NCBI RefSeq assembly: GCF_946482605.1
Contig: NZ_CAMLSE010000001.1
Location: forward strand, 434,001-498,000
Reading direction: 5' to 3'
Length of the DNA: 64,000 nucleotides
DNA from: an uncultured Dyadobacter sp.
GTDB lineage: Bacteria > Bacteroidota > Bacteroidia > Cytophagales > Spirosomataceae
Shown: positions 26,058 through 33,964 of the stretch, one piece after another
Layout: each line of letters begins with the position of its first letter
Position numbering within the stretch: the first letter of the stretch is position 1
The notes under the pieces: generated by a model
Told to the model about the DNA's origin: nothing
The model's database searches: none
The model's input: the letters and a program-made list of their open reading frames with translations, nothing else
Made by a program: the position numbers and the translations under genes

Positions 26058-28691
26058 ATGCAAAAACGTTTACCATTACAATTCTTTTTCTTCTTAGTGT
26101 TGTTGCTGGGTTGTACAAAAGAAATTTCCGTGCAGGTACCCGGCCCGGTCGTGCGCGAGGGGCAAATCGCCGGAAGAATTATTTTGCCTGCCCAAACAAA
26201 AGTCGACACTTCCGGCCTGACCGTTCTTTCATCCGCTGGAAAAGGCATCCCAGTTGCTTCCCGATTTGCAATCGATACAAGCGGAAATGTATCGACAACA
26301 GTGCTCAATAACCGGAATGGCGACGTGCTTTTGCTTGGCTACAATTATCCCGGACAGACCGATTACGATATTTCCAGCGAGTCGACAGCACTGGCGCTTC
26401 TGATGAACACGCTTACATTGCGCTCATTATCTGTGTCGGGCAAGCTGGAAATGATCGGAAAAATTAAATCGGATCCTTCCTACAAAGAGCTTGTAAATCA
26501 GGTAGCTATGGGGCTGCAAGCGGGAAAAGCAATAACCGACACGACCAATACGGGTCTGATGACTGCAATCACCGCGGTTTTTAAATCCAGTACCGGACTT
26601 AGGACAACACAAACTGCCGGGTATCGTGACCCAGTGAAAATAAAGACAGCCAATACTGAGGTACAGCTCATGAATAACCAGGTGGCTCATACCTATGTGG
26701 CAGGCGTGTACAAGGACGGAAAGCAGGTAGGCCCTCCATACGTGATCGCCGGACGGACACTTTTTGCAACCAGCCTTTCGGAAGCGGCCGCAGGCGTGTT
26801 CGGTGACGGGTACGGGATTCCCGCACCTGCGCAGTTTACACTTTCGGGAAATGGTGAGTATACGATAAGGATAAGGTCCGGCAAACCTTTTGAGGGAGAC
26901 GAAACCCTGGAAAGCCGCATGGCTAGGAACCACAATGTCCACCGATTCCTTTTGGGGATACTGCGCGACCTTTTCCCCTTTGCCTCGGACTGCCCGACCA
27001 GCGTTGCCGAATCCATACCGAAGCTGCTGACCAGTATGATGGCAAAGCGCGAGACTGCATTGGCACATGCTAATTCCTCCGCCGTGTTTGCGGCGCTTGC
27101 TCTGGACATTACCGGAGAAGCATTGCAGAGTGCTGAGGAAATACTGGAAGACTGCGGGGGAGATTTGGATGCATTCAAATATCTGAAAAGTATCGGCAAG
27201 ACGCTTTCGCTGCTGGGTATTGCGACCAAATTCATGACCGGGGCCAATATCACAGCGCATACGAACGACCTTTTCCAGGCCAAGGCCTCCATTGATACCT
27301 GTTTCCAGGTTGTAGGATTAAAATTGGTCAAATGCGGCGAGCTGCCCGGTTACAAAACTGAAATCGTGAGCGGCGACGATCAAAGAGGTGAAGCCGGAAA
27401 GGCACTATCTGCACCATTGGTGGTGAAAGTCAAGACAGAAGACGGAAAGCCGGCCATTAAAACAACGGTCAGTTGGGCTGTAAAATCAGGCGGAGGCCAG
27501 GTGAGCGAGGCGGAAACGGAGACTAACTATGATGGTGTTACGCAAGTAAGCTGGACACCGGGCAAGGGAGTCCAACAACTGGAAGCTTACGTCAACAAAG
27601 CCAAAGGCTCGACGACAGCTTTGTTTAAGGCGACGGCATTTGATGGTAATGACCGGAAAGCCGAGATCGTTTCCGGCAACAGCCAGAATGGTCAGTATGG
27701 CAAGGAGTTGGCAAATCCATTAAAGGTGCGGGTGCTGAACGGCGAGGGCAAACCCGAAGTGGACGTGGCGGTCGAATGGAAAATCCTGGCTGGCGGCGGC
27801 GGATTCAAGAGTCGCCAGCATATCACCGATGCCCAGGGACTGGCGTCGGCCTCGTGGATATTGGGGCCGTCGGGTGGCCAGAACGTGGAGGTCATTGTGA
27901 AGAAAAAGGATGGTACATCTGCCACTGGTTCACCGGTTGTGTTTACGGCGATCCCTACGAACGCGCTTCCGTATCGAATTGCAATTGTAAGCGGGAGCAA
28001 CCAGGAGGGATTTCTGGAAAAGCAATTACCGAACCCACTGATGGTAAAAGTGACAGACAAAGATGAAAAACCACTTAACAATATTGCCGTCAATTGGGAA
28101 GGTTACTCTTCAAACACAGGAGTTCCAAAGCCATTTGTATCGCTTACAAATGCAAATGGAGTCGCGGAAACAGTCTGGACGCTTGGAAACAAGCCGGGGA
28201 ATTATAGTGTGTACGCCACTTTAAAAAATCACGGTGGCCTGCATGTAAATGGTTCTCCGTTGCAATTCAGCATAACTGCGCAGGCACCAAAAACAGAATG
28301 CGAATTAAATCAATATACAGCCCCTCAGATTTTATCTTCAAAAAGAGAAGCAGATGCAAACGGTTTGCGGGTCATTGTCAATTTTAGAGCCGACGGCCCC
28401 GGAATTCTGGTAGGTGCCGGGAGCGGAACTTGTGAGCCGGAAAAACTTTGTTATCCCGTAAGACTGTACTTTCTGAACCCGGGAGGAGAATGGGGTATTG
28501 CAGCCAATGGATACTCCGTGAAATTGATTTCCGGTACCGTCAACGCCGGGACGCTGGAAATCAAACTTGCCTACGGCTATTGTTCATTACCATCAGCAAA
28601 CGAATGTTGGGAAGCTGTGTATCCGCAGTATCAGTGGAAAGTTCAATTAATGAATAAGTGTAATCAACGATCTGCTGAAACAAGTATATAA
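26058..28691 (+). CDS. Large lipoprotein with three tandem invasin-like Ig repeats
   Basis: 877 residues from ATG 26058; upstream in-frame starts precede the signal. The lipobox is FFFLVLLLGC, so acylation at Cys is expected. Residues about 20-430 form a mostly unrecognised region with a carboxypeptidase-regulatory-like start and a helical middle. Then three repeats of about 105 residues, each beginning (Y/K)-x-x-IVSG-x-x-Q-x-G, with 'PL-x-V-K-V' and '(N/D)-x-x-G-x-x-x-x-x-W' marks, resemble Big_1/invasin-type domains (starts near 27357, 27660 and 27972). A Cys-rich C-terminal domain of about 130 residues closes it. It is probably surface-exposed. Function unknown; adhesion or polymer binding is a guess. 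Confidence 0.8.
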   Translation: MQKRLPLQFFFFLVLLLGCTKEISVQVPGPVVREGQIAGRIILPAQTKVDTSGLTVLSSAGKGIPVASRFAIDTSGNVSTTVLNNRNGDVLLLGYNYPGQTDYDISSESTALALLMNTLTLRSLSVSGKLEMIGKIKSDPSYKELVNQVAMGLQAGKAITDTTNTGLMTAITAVFKSSTGLRTTQTAGYRDPVKIKTANTEVQLMNNQVAHTYVAGVYKDGKQVGPPYVIAGRTLFATSLSEAAAGVFGDGYGIPAPAQFTLSGNGEYTIRIRSGKPFEGDETLESRMARNHNVHRFLLGILRDLFPFASDCPTSVAESIPKLLTSMMAKRETALAHANSSAVFAALALDITGEALQSAEEILEDCGGDLDAFKYLKSIGKTLSLLGIATKFMTGANITAHTNDLFQAKASIDTCFQVVGLKLVKCGELPGYKTEIVSGDDQRGEAGKALSAPLVVKVKTEDGKPAIKTTVSWAVKSGGGQVSEAETETNYDGVTQVSWTPGKGVQQLEAYVNKAKGSTTALFKATAFDGNDRKAEIVSGNSQNGQYGKELANPLKVRVLNGEGKPEVDVAVEWKILAGGGGFKSRQHITDAQGLASASWILGPSGGQNVEVIVKKKDGTSATGSPVVFTAIPTNALPYRIAIVSGSNQEGFLEKQLPNPLMVKVTDKDEKPLNNIAVNWEGYSSNTGVPKPFVSLTNANGVAETVWTLGNKPGNYSVYATLKNHGGLHVNGSPLQFSITAQAPKTECELNQYTAPQILSSKREADANGLRVIVNFRADGPGILVGAGSGTCEPEKLCYPVRLYFLNPGGEWGIAANGYSVKLISGTVNAGTLEIKLAYGYCSLPSANECWEAVYPQYQWKVQLMNKCNQRSAETSI

Positions 28692-28705
28692 CCCGCAGCA
28701 TACAC

Positions 28706-28800
28706 TCACGCGATTTGATAGGCACTCAGGAAGCTGATAAGTTCCATCATGTCACGCGGAGCATATTCTGACGGTGCGCATGGACCCTATGAATACCATC
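28706..28800 (-). pseudogene. 3'-terminal fragment of a second LuxR-type regulator
   Basis: On the minus strand VHAHRQNMLR, a small frameshift, then DMMELISFLSAYQIA and a stop parallel the C-terminus of the intact regulator at 25153-25980 (INTHRQNMMKK ... ADMMEINSFLTAYKFL). Nothing further upstream is conserved. The similarity shows a paralogue or duplicated copy that has been lost except for its last 30 or so codons. Confidence 0.75.
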
Positions 28801-28856
28801 CGGGATTCAAAGTAGGTTACGAATTTTTTGCAAATAGGGCCATGCGAAGCGGGTTA

Positions 28857-29654
28857 CTAAACGTTTTTTATTGTACCGCCATCCACCCGGATGATCGCGC
28901 CGCTGATGTAGTTGGCGAGCGGACTGGTCAGGTAGAGTACCGCCCCGGCGACTTCTTCGGGATAGCCAAACCTTCCGGTATCGTTGGGTATCAGGTCCTG
29001 GACGGCGCGGTACTTGATTTCTTCCAGACCAGTGCCCCAGCCAAACTTCGGCGCCGCATCGATCAGCCATTGTTCGACCATCGGATTGATGATCGCTCCG
29101 GGCGAGACGACGTTGGACGTAATGCCGGTCTCTTTCAATTGCCGGGCAAGGGAAGCCGACAAATTGTGGCGTGCCGCAAGCGTTGCATTGTAATGCGGCT
29201 GCTCTTTGATCGGTTGTATAGCCAGCCCACCGCCGATGTGGATCACACGTCCCCAGCCGAGTTCTTTCATTTGCGGTACGATCCGGCGGATCATCCTTAC
29301 GTAGGAAACGACATTGGCATTGTAAATTTCCAGCCAGTCGTCTGCCTCGGCGTCCGACCAGTTTTTGTGGCTGACCACCCCCGCATTGTTGATCAGGATA
29401 TCGATCTTGCCGTTTGATAATGCGGCTTCCGCCACGGCATCTGCACCTTCGTCGGTGGCTAGGTCTCCGATCGCTATTTCTGCCATGCCGCCGGCTTCCC
29501 TGATTTGCCGGGCAACTTCCGTGGCGCGCTGCTCATTTCGGCCATGAACAATTACCGCAGCACCTTCGGTTGCCATCATCAGGGCGATCGCTTTGCCCAA
29601 ACCCGAACTTGCACCTGTCACCAGGGCGCGCTTTCCTTTCAATTGTAAATCCAT
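28857..29654 (-). CDS. SDR-family oxidoreductase with non-canonical active site
   Basis: 265 residues. Rossmann motif VTGASSGLGKAIAL and NNAGVV are standard. The usual catalytic Ser position lies in VIHIGGGLAIQP, where Gly replaces Ser, and the Tyr-x3-Lys motif reads HYNATLAARHN, keeping Tyr but with Leu for Lys. VVSPGAIINP and the C-terminal ISGAIIRVDGG are normal. The protein should bind NAD(P), but classical dehydrogenase chemistry is doubtful; I believe a subgroup with this YNATL pattern exists but cannot verify it. An AraC-gene remnant lies just upstream. Confidence 0.85.
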   Translation of the reverse strand: MDLQLKGKRALVTGASSGLGKAIALMMATEGAAVIVHGRNEQRATEVARQIREAGGMAEIAIGDLATDEGADAVAEAALSNGKIDILINNAGVVSHKNWSDAEADDWLEIYNANVVSYVRMIRRIVPQMKELGWGRVIHIGGGLAIQPIKEQPHYNATLAARHNLSASLARQLKETGITSNVVSPGAIINPMVEQWLIDAAPKFGWGTGLEEIKYRAVQDLIPNDTGRFGYPEEVAGAVLYLTSPLANYISGAIIRVDGGTIKNV

Positions 29655-29695
29655 TTTCGGTTTTGTTTTAGTAAATAATAAGTAATCAAAATCTG

Positions 29696-29810
29696 TCAGC
29701 TTCTGCTGAGTTTGCCGGGCGCGTTGCCGAATGCCCTTTTATACGCGTATGAGAAGTGGGAGAGATCACTGAACATTTTTAAAATCTCTGCCAGATACGT
29801 CCGGCATTGT
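29696..29810 (-). pseudogene. 3' remnant of an AraC-family regulator
   Basis: Minus-strand reading LAEILKMFSDLSHFSYAYKR, AFGNAPGKLSRS then TGA (29696-29698) matches the second helix-turn-helix and tail of AraC proteins (…GFSDLSHFS…FGxSPGK). No start or first helix-turn-helix is found within the next 150 bp. It may once have regulated the adjacent SDR gene. Confidence 0.75.
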
Positions 29811-30113
29811 TTTCGGATACAAAATTCGCTATCTGGCGAAATCTCAGGTTTGGTTAAAAGTCCAATCTGCTTTGTTGAAACGTTCAGCTGGCACGTAGTG
29901 AGGAGCGAGCTCAGGCCGCGATCAACGAAAAATTGTCTTAACTGACATGGTTTGACATAAGGATGTCATTGCCGGCCTGCGACTTTGTGGCAACAAAACA
30001 AATGTTGGCCAGGGTTAAATTTTTCCTCTACCTGAATCTTTTATCCCTTATTGATCGGGGCCGCCCGACAGACCTAATTTGCACCTGTATTTGTAAGAAA
30101 TCGATAAAATCAA

Positions 30114-31013
30114 ATGACAGGAACATTCATCAATGTAAAAGAAAGGGTTACCGTGATCGGCCTTGGCTCCATGGGCGCGGCCCTGGCGGGCGCATTCATC
30201 GCAAACGGTTTTCAGGTAACGGTATGGAACAGAAATCCGGCGAAAGCAGAGCCCTTTGTAAAAAAGGGTGCGGCATTGGCGGCAAGCATCGCTGCGGCGA
30301 TAGAGGCCAGCCCGGTGACGGTCATATGTGTATCTGATTATAAAACGACCAACAATTTAATCGGTAACCGGGAGGTGGCCATAGTTTTAGCCGGCCGCAC
30401 GATCGTGCAACTGAGCACTGGTACGCCCAGCGAAGCGCGTGAGCTGGAAAAATGGTGCAGAGCGCATGGCGCGGCCTGTCTGAACGGCGATATCCTCGCA
30501 TGGCCGAAGCAGATCGGCACTGGCGAGGCAACCATTTCGATTAGTGGAGACGAGCAAAAATTCGGAGAGCACCAGGCCACCTTAAACGTCCTTGCGGGCA
30601 ACATTAATTTCCTGGGGAGTGAGGCCGGTGCTTCGGCAGCGCTTTTTTCGGCAGTATTGGCCTATCTGGCTGGCAGTTGGATAGGATTTTGCCATGGCGC
30701 CTTGATCTGTGAAAACGAAGGATTCAGGACAGATGAATTCGGCAAGCTGATTCATAGCATTTCACCCATGCTTGCCAGCGAATCCGAACACATGGGGAGG
30801 GTGATACAAAACAGCGAGTTTAGCGACCCTGAAAGTACCATCCAGACCACCGGACTAGACCTGCACCTGCTGGTCCAATTATCGAAGGAAGCAGGTATCA
30901 GCAGTGCGCTACCTGTTTTTGCCGCAAACATTTTCCAGCAGGCAATCGATGCAGGATATGGCAAAGAGGAGCACGCTGCTATCATTAAAGTAATGCGGCA
31001 ACCGGCCGTTTAA
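30114..31013 (+). CDS. NAD(P)-dependent oxidoreductase, imine-reductase / beta-hydroxyacid-dehydrogenase-like
   Basis: 299 residues. The N-terminal Rossmann domain carries VTVIGLGSMGAALAGAFI and the NADP-type VWNRNPAKAEP; then STGTPSEARELEKWCRAHGA and LAWPKQIGTGEATISISG, a pattern of the imine-reductase branch rather than 6-phosphogluconate or hydroxyisobutyrate enzymes. The all-helical C-terminal domain contains DLHLLVQLSKEAGI near residue 250. These enzymes reduce cyclic imines or related carbonyls with NADPH; the natural substrate is unknown. It is convergent with an HxlR regulator gene 45 bp downstream. Confidence 0.87.
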   Translation: MTGTFINVKERVTVIGLGSMGAALAGAFIANGFQVTVWNRNPAKAEPFVKKGAALAASIAAAIEASPVTVICVSDYKTTNNLIGNREVAIVLAGRTIVQLSTGTPSEARELEKWCRAHGAACLNGDILAWPKQIGTGEATISISGDEQKFGEHQATLNVLAGNINFLGSEAGASAALFSAVLAYLAGSWIGFCHGALICENEGFRTDEFGKLIHSISPMLASESEHMGRVIQNSEFSDPESTIQTTGLDLHLLVQLSKEAGISSALPVFAANIFQQAIDAGYGKEEHAAIIKVMRQPAV

Positions 31014-31058
31014 AAGTTCTGGCTAATCCAAGCCGCCGGTATCATTAATGGCAATTGG

Positions 31059-31445
31059 CTAATGCGATTTAGGTAACAGATGGCAGGATCCGGGATCATA
31101 ACCGGCATTATTTCGATTAACATACTCTTTATGTGTGTTTCCCCACTCTTCCAGTACGTCAATTACTGGCAATATACTTTGGCCAACAGGAGTGAACCGG
31201 TATTCTACGCGTGTGGGGACTTCGGCATAAACCTCTTTGTATATGATGCCGGATTCTTCCAATTCTTTCAGATGAAGATTTATGATACGTGGATTGACAG
31301 CCTGCATTTCACGGTGGATTGCACTCGGGCGGCAGATACCCCTGCGCACGCAGTCCATGATCCATGCTTTCCATTTGCCGCCCACCACTTTGATCGCAAC
31401 GGCTAATCCGCAATCGAGTAATTCTGGGATTTTTTTCTGATACAT
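31059..31445 (-). CDS. HxlR-family winged-helix transcriptional regulator
   Basis: 128 residues from ATG 31445 (MYQKKIPELLDCGLAVAI); an ATG three codons earlier (31454) or a TTG at 31466 are alternatives. The HxlR start is diagnostic: LDCGL, GGKWKAWIMDCVRRG, then PSAIHREMQAVNPRIINLHL, KELEESGIIYKEVYAEVPTR, VEYRFTPVGQSILPVID. Members respond to reactive aldehydes, quinones or redox signals, mostly as repressors of small oxidoreductases. The convergent imine-reductase-like gene is a possible target. Confidence 0.93.
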   Translation of the reverse strand: MYQKKIPELLDCGLAVAIKVVGGKWKAWIMDCVRRGICRPSAIHREMQAVNPRIINLHLKELEESGIIYKEVYAEVPTRVEYRFTPVGQSILPVIDVLEEWGNTHKEYVNRNNAGYDPGSCHLLPKSH

Positions 31446-31890
31446 AACTAACATGATTTGATCCAAAGATAGCAGATAGGTGGAAAGCCGAGGTAGGGGA
31501 AAAATTTTTCCCCATACAAAAAACTATGGCTTATTCTTCCAATTTAATCGTCTGTATCAGAGTTAACAGTCTGGTTAGGTGTTCGATTTGGATCCCACCA
31601 TCTCCACCAGTATCATTACAAAAAGCATCAAAAGCCCGCAAATCAATAATTTGCGGGCTTTTTGTTTTTCCGGAACGCAGCAAAACATTTAGTATACTTA
31701 ATAAGCCAGTGAGCAATCCTGTGAACAACTCATTGTGTTTTTAGCTAGCTGCAATTTTATTTCTATCACATTAGAAAAACGAAATGTTGTCTAACAAAAA
31801 GTATCTGCTAATTCCTCCGCAATTTTCAATTGCATATGTCCAGCCGGAGCTCGGAGGCATGGTTTGTCTGTCGTTAGGGGCGCCGGCGAT
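31446..31890. other. Gene-free stretch holding the second tRNA-3'-like element
   Basis: No supported gene. Besides the repeat at 31581-31664 I see only AT-rich sequence from 31680 to 31890. A 65-codon minus-strand frame crosses the hairpin and is not credible. Confidence 0.5.
31581..31664 (+). repeat. tRNA/tmRNA-3'-end-like sequence plus hairpin terminator, copy 2
   Basis: GTTCGATT (31581-31588) and CCATCTCCACCA (31598-31609) resemble the T-loop and the acceptor end with CCA of a tmRNA or tRNA, but the T-stem does not pair and no tRNA body precedes. Twenty nucleotides later AAAAGCCCGCAAAT (31630-31643) and ATTTGCGGGCTTTT (31649-31662) form a perfect 14-bp stem with a 5-nt loop, followed by a T-rich run. 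It is a direct repeat of 9681-9760 with matching spacing. Confidence 0.65.
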
Positions 31891-32673
31891 CTACACTTGC
31901 GAATAGTCCGTAGGTATCAGAAAGCTATTGGTAATTTTGGAAATCGTGTTCGCATACTTTGGGTCTCCTACCAGTTTCTTCCACGCGGGATCGGCAATGA
32001 ATGCCGCCCAACCCTTGTCGCGCGCCTCCATGCTCTCACAGGTTAGCAGGTACGTTAGGCGTGGAAGCTTGTCGCCGGCAATGACATCTCCAAAGAAGAC
32101 GGGGTTAAGCCCGGCTCGCTTGAAAATGGGGAATTCGCCGTCATGGAACATGCCGATTTTTCGGGCGACGGCTTCCTCACTGTAACCTTCATACGTCCTC
32201 AGTTCGAACACCCTCGGAGCTGCCGCCGGCACCGTGATGGCTGGCCAGCCCTGGAATGCGATCATCAACGAGGAGGTGAACCGACTGTATAACGCATTTT
32301 CAACCGGGATTCCGTTGTATGCCGCGCTGTTTTTAATATAATCCTGATCCGTCTTCAATGTTTCTTGAACCGTCATGCGCTGTTCCAGAGAAGCATAGGG
32401 TATCAGCGCGAAGAACCTGGCCGGGTCAGACGCACGCCATTCCCGGAATACGCCTACCGACTTAACGCCAAGCTTGTTCAATGCCGGGATCAACGCCGTT
32501 CTGAAATAGTTTTCCAGCTGCGACTGATCTGCCCCGAAACGGAATTCGTATTCGCGCCATTCGTATATTTCCCTGCTTGCGGCGGGTGCGGTGCTGCTTA
32601 ATGTGTTGCTGGTGCTGACGGCCGTACCTGATGCGGCCACGAGTGAAGATTGAAGAAATTTTCTGCGTTGCAT
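31891..32673 (-). CDS. NIPSNAP-family protein with Tat-like signal
   Basis: 260 residues from ATG 32673 (MQRRKFLQSSLVAASGTAVS), a twin-arginine-like export signal; an upstream ATG at 32718 would hide it. Two ferredoxin-like NIPSNAP repeats follow: REIYEWREYEFRFG ... GVKSVGVFREW (about 33-125) and VFELRTYEGYSEEAVARKIG ... NPVFFGDV ... LTYLLTCESMEARDKGWAAF (about 150-255). The family's biochemical role is unclear. It lies 13 nt downstream of a serine hydrolase gene and is surely co-transcribed with it. Confidence 0.9.
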   Translation of the reverse strand: MQRRKFLQSSLVAASGTAVSTSNTLSSTAPAASREIYEWREYEFRFGADQSQLENYFRTALIPALNKLGVKSVGVFREWRASDPARFFALIPYASLEQRMTVQETLKTDQDYIKNSAAYNGIPVENALYSRFTSSLMIAFQGWPAITVPAAAPRVFELRTYEGYSEEAVARKIGMFHDGEFPIFKRAGLNPVFFGDVIAGDKLPRLTYLLTCESMEARDKGWAAFIADPAWKKLVGDPKYANTISKITNSFLIPTDYSQV

Positions 32674-32686
32674 GGAATGGAAGTTT

Positions 32687-33862
32687 TCAGAATAACAGGT
32701 TAAAAGTGCTTTTTGCATTGAGTACCGCTACGCTGGAAGGGGACCAGCCATTGAGCAAAATCGCGATAGTCGTCTGATGCTCCGGAAGATAGAATACTTT
32801 TCCTACAAACCCATAAACATGTCCGTCATGGCCGATCGCCGTCCCATGATCCGTTTCGATTTTCATCAGTCCCAACCCGTATTGCTTGTAATATTTCAGC
32901 TCGTCGGGCAAAGTATTGGGGTCAATGTCCTGGTAGGTATGCATGCGGGCGAGTGAGGCGGGTGATAGGATTTTTCCCGTGAGCAATGCTTCCAGAAATG
33001 CGGCCACGTCGGTGGGCGTTGAGATCATCCCACCGTCAAGCTGGCCCTCTCCACCCACGGCATTGTTATCTACCCAGGTCACTTCCTGCATCGAACCGCC
33101 GGTTTCAAAATAAGACTGTGTCAGCGAGGCCGGTAACACCACGCTGGCGTAAGTATTGCGCAGGCCCAGCGGTTCTATCGATTTTTCGCGGACAATATGG
33201 TAAGCACTTTGCCCGGTCACGGTCCGGATAATCTCCGAAAGCAGCAGGTAATTGGTGTTACAATAATTGCCTTTGCCAAGCGGGTAATCTGCCGGTTTAT
33301 CATACACGAGCGTCAGGTTTTGGGCGGCCGGATACTTGACGATCCGCCCGCTTGCAATGCCTTCGATGGTCTCATCGTCAAGATATTCGCGGATCCCCGA
33401 CGTATGGTTCAGGCATTGTTCAATGGTCGCCTCGCTGGCATTGGCAATGCGATTGGTTACGCCCGATGGCAGGTGTTTACTGATCTTGTCGGTGACGGAG
33501 AGCTTACCTTCTTCCTGTAATTTGAGAATGGTAACGGCTGTAAATACCTTCGAGATGCTGCCCATCCTGAGCGTGTGTCCGGGGTTCATGGCGATGCCTT
33601 TCGCCTTGTCGGCATAGCCGCCTGTGCCTTGCCAGGTACCCCTTGGCGAGCGTACCGTCACACTCACGCCTGAGGCGCCTGCTTCCATGAAACGCGTAAC
33701 GATGCGCTGGTACTTTTCCGCATCCGGATGATCGACGGGCGGGACGTGGTCGGTGGTGCAGGAAAGGGTCCAGACAGCCAGGACGGGGATGAGAAAGGCG
33801 GCTTGCAATGCCATGCGGATAATCCGACCGCGGAATGGCCGGCGGGGGAGTTGGTTTTTCAT
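32687..33862 (-). CDS. Serine hydrolase lipoprotein, class C beta-lactamase / DD-peptidase fold
   Basis: 391 residues from ATG 33862 (MKNQLPRRPFRGRIIRMALQ); the signal ends AVWTLSC, so it is probably a lipoprotein. Catalytic motifs of the PBP-like fold are present: SxxK in RMGSISKVFTA, the Tyr motif in GNYCNTNYLLLSE, and the KTG-equivalent HDG in IGHDGHVYG. It could be a DD-carboxypeptidase, esterase or D-amino-acid peptidase; sequence alone does not decide. First gene of a two-gene operon with the NIPSNAP protein. Confidence 0.9.
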   Translation of the reverse strand: MKNQLPRRPFRGRIIRMALQAAFLIPVLAVWTLSCTTDHVPPVDHPDAEKYQRIVTRFMEAGASGVSVTVRSPRGTWQGTGGYADKAKGIAMNPGHTLRMGSISKVFTAVTILKLQEEGKLSVTDKISKHLPSGVTNRIANASEATIEQCLNHTSGIREYLDDETIEGIASGRIVKYPAAQNLTLVYDKPADYPLGKGNYCNTNYLLLSEIIRTVTGQSAYHIVREKSIEPLGLRNTYASVVLPASLTQSYFETGGSMQEVTWVDNNAVGGEGQLDGGMISTPTDVAAFLEALLTGKILSPASLARMHTYQDIDPNTLPDELKYYKQYGLGLMKIETDHGTAIGHDGHVYGFVGKVFYLPEHQTTIAILLNGWSPSSVAVLNAKSTFNLLF

Positions 33863-33964
33863 CTTTGCTGATTTAATGTTCAGCACAAAGATGGAATCCT
33901 GCACAGCTGGTGTCGTCCCGGCGTATAGGCTGGCACGAAGTTAGGCTGGCAGCACCGTGGGTTG

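Noticed and set aside
31581..31609. A complete tRNA or tmRNA gene at the CCA-ending sequence
   Set aside because: The T-stem does not pair, and no anticodon arm, D arm or tmRNA 5' domain can be found upstream. Kept only as a 3'-end-like repeat.
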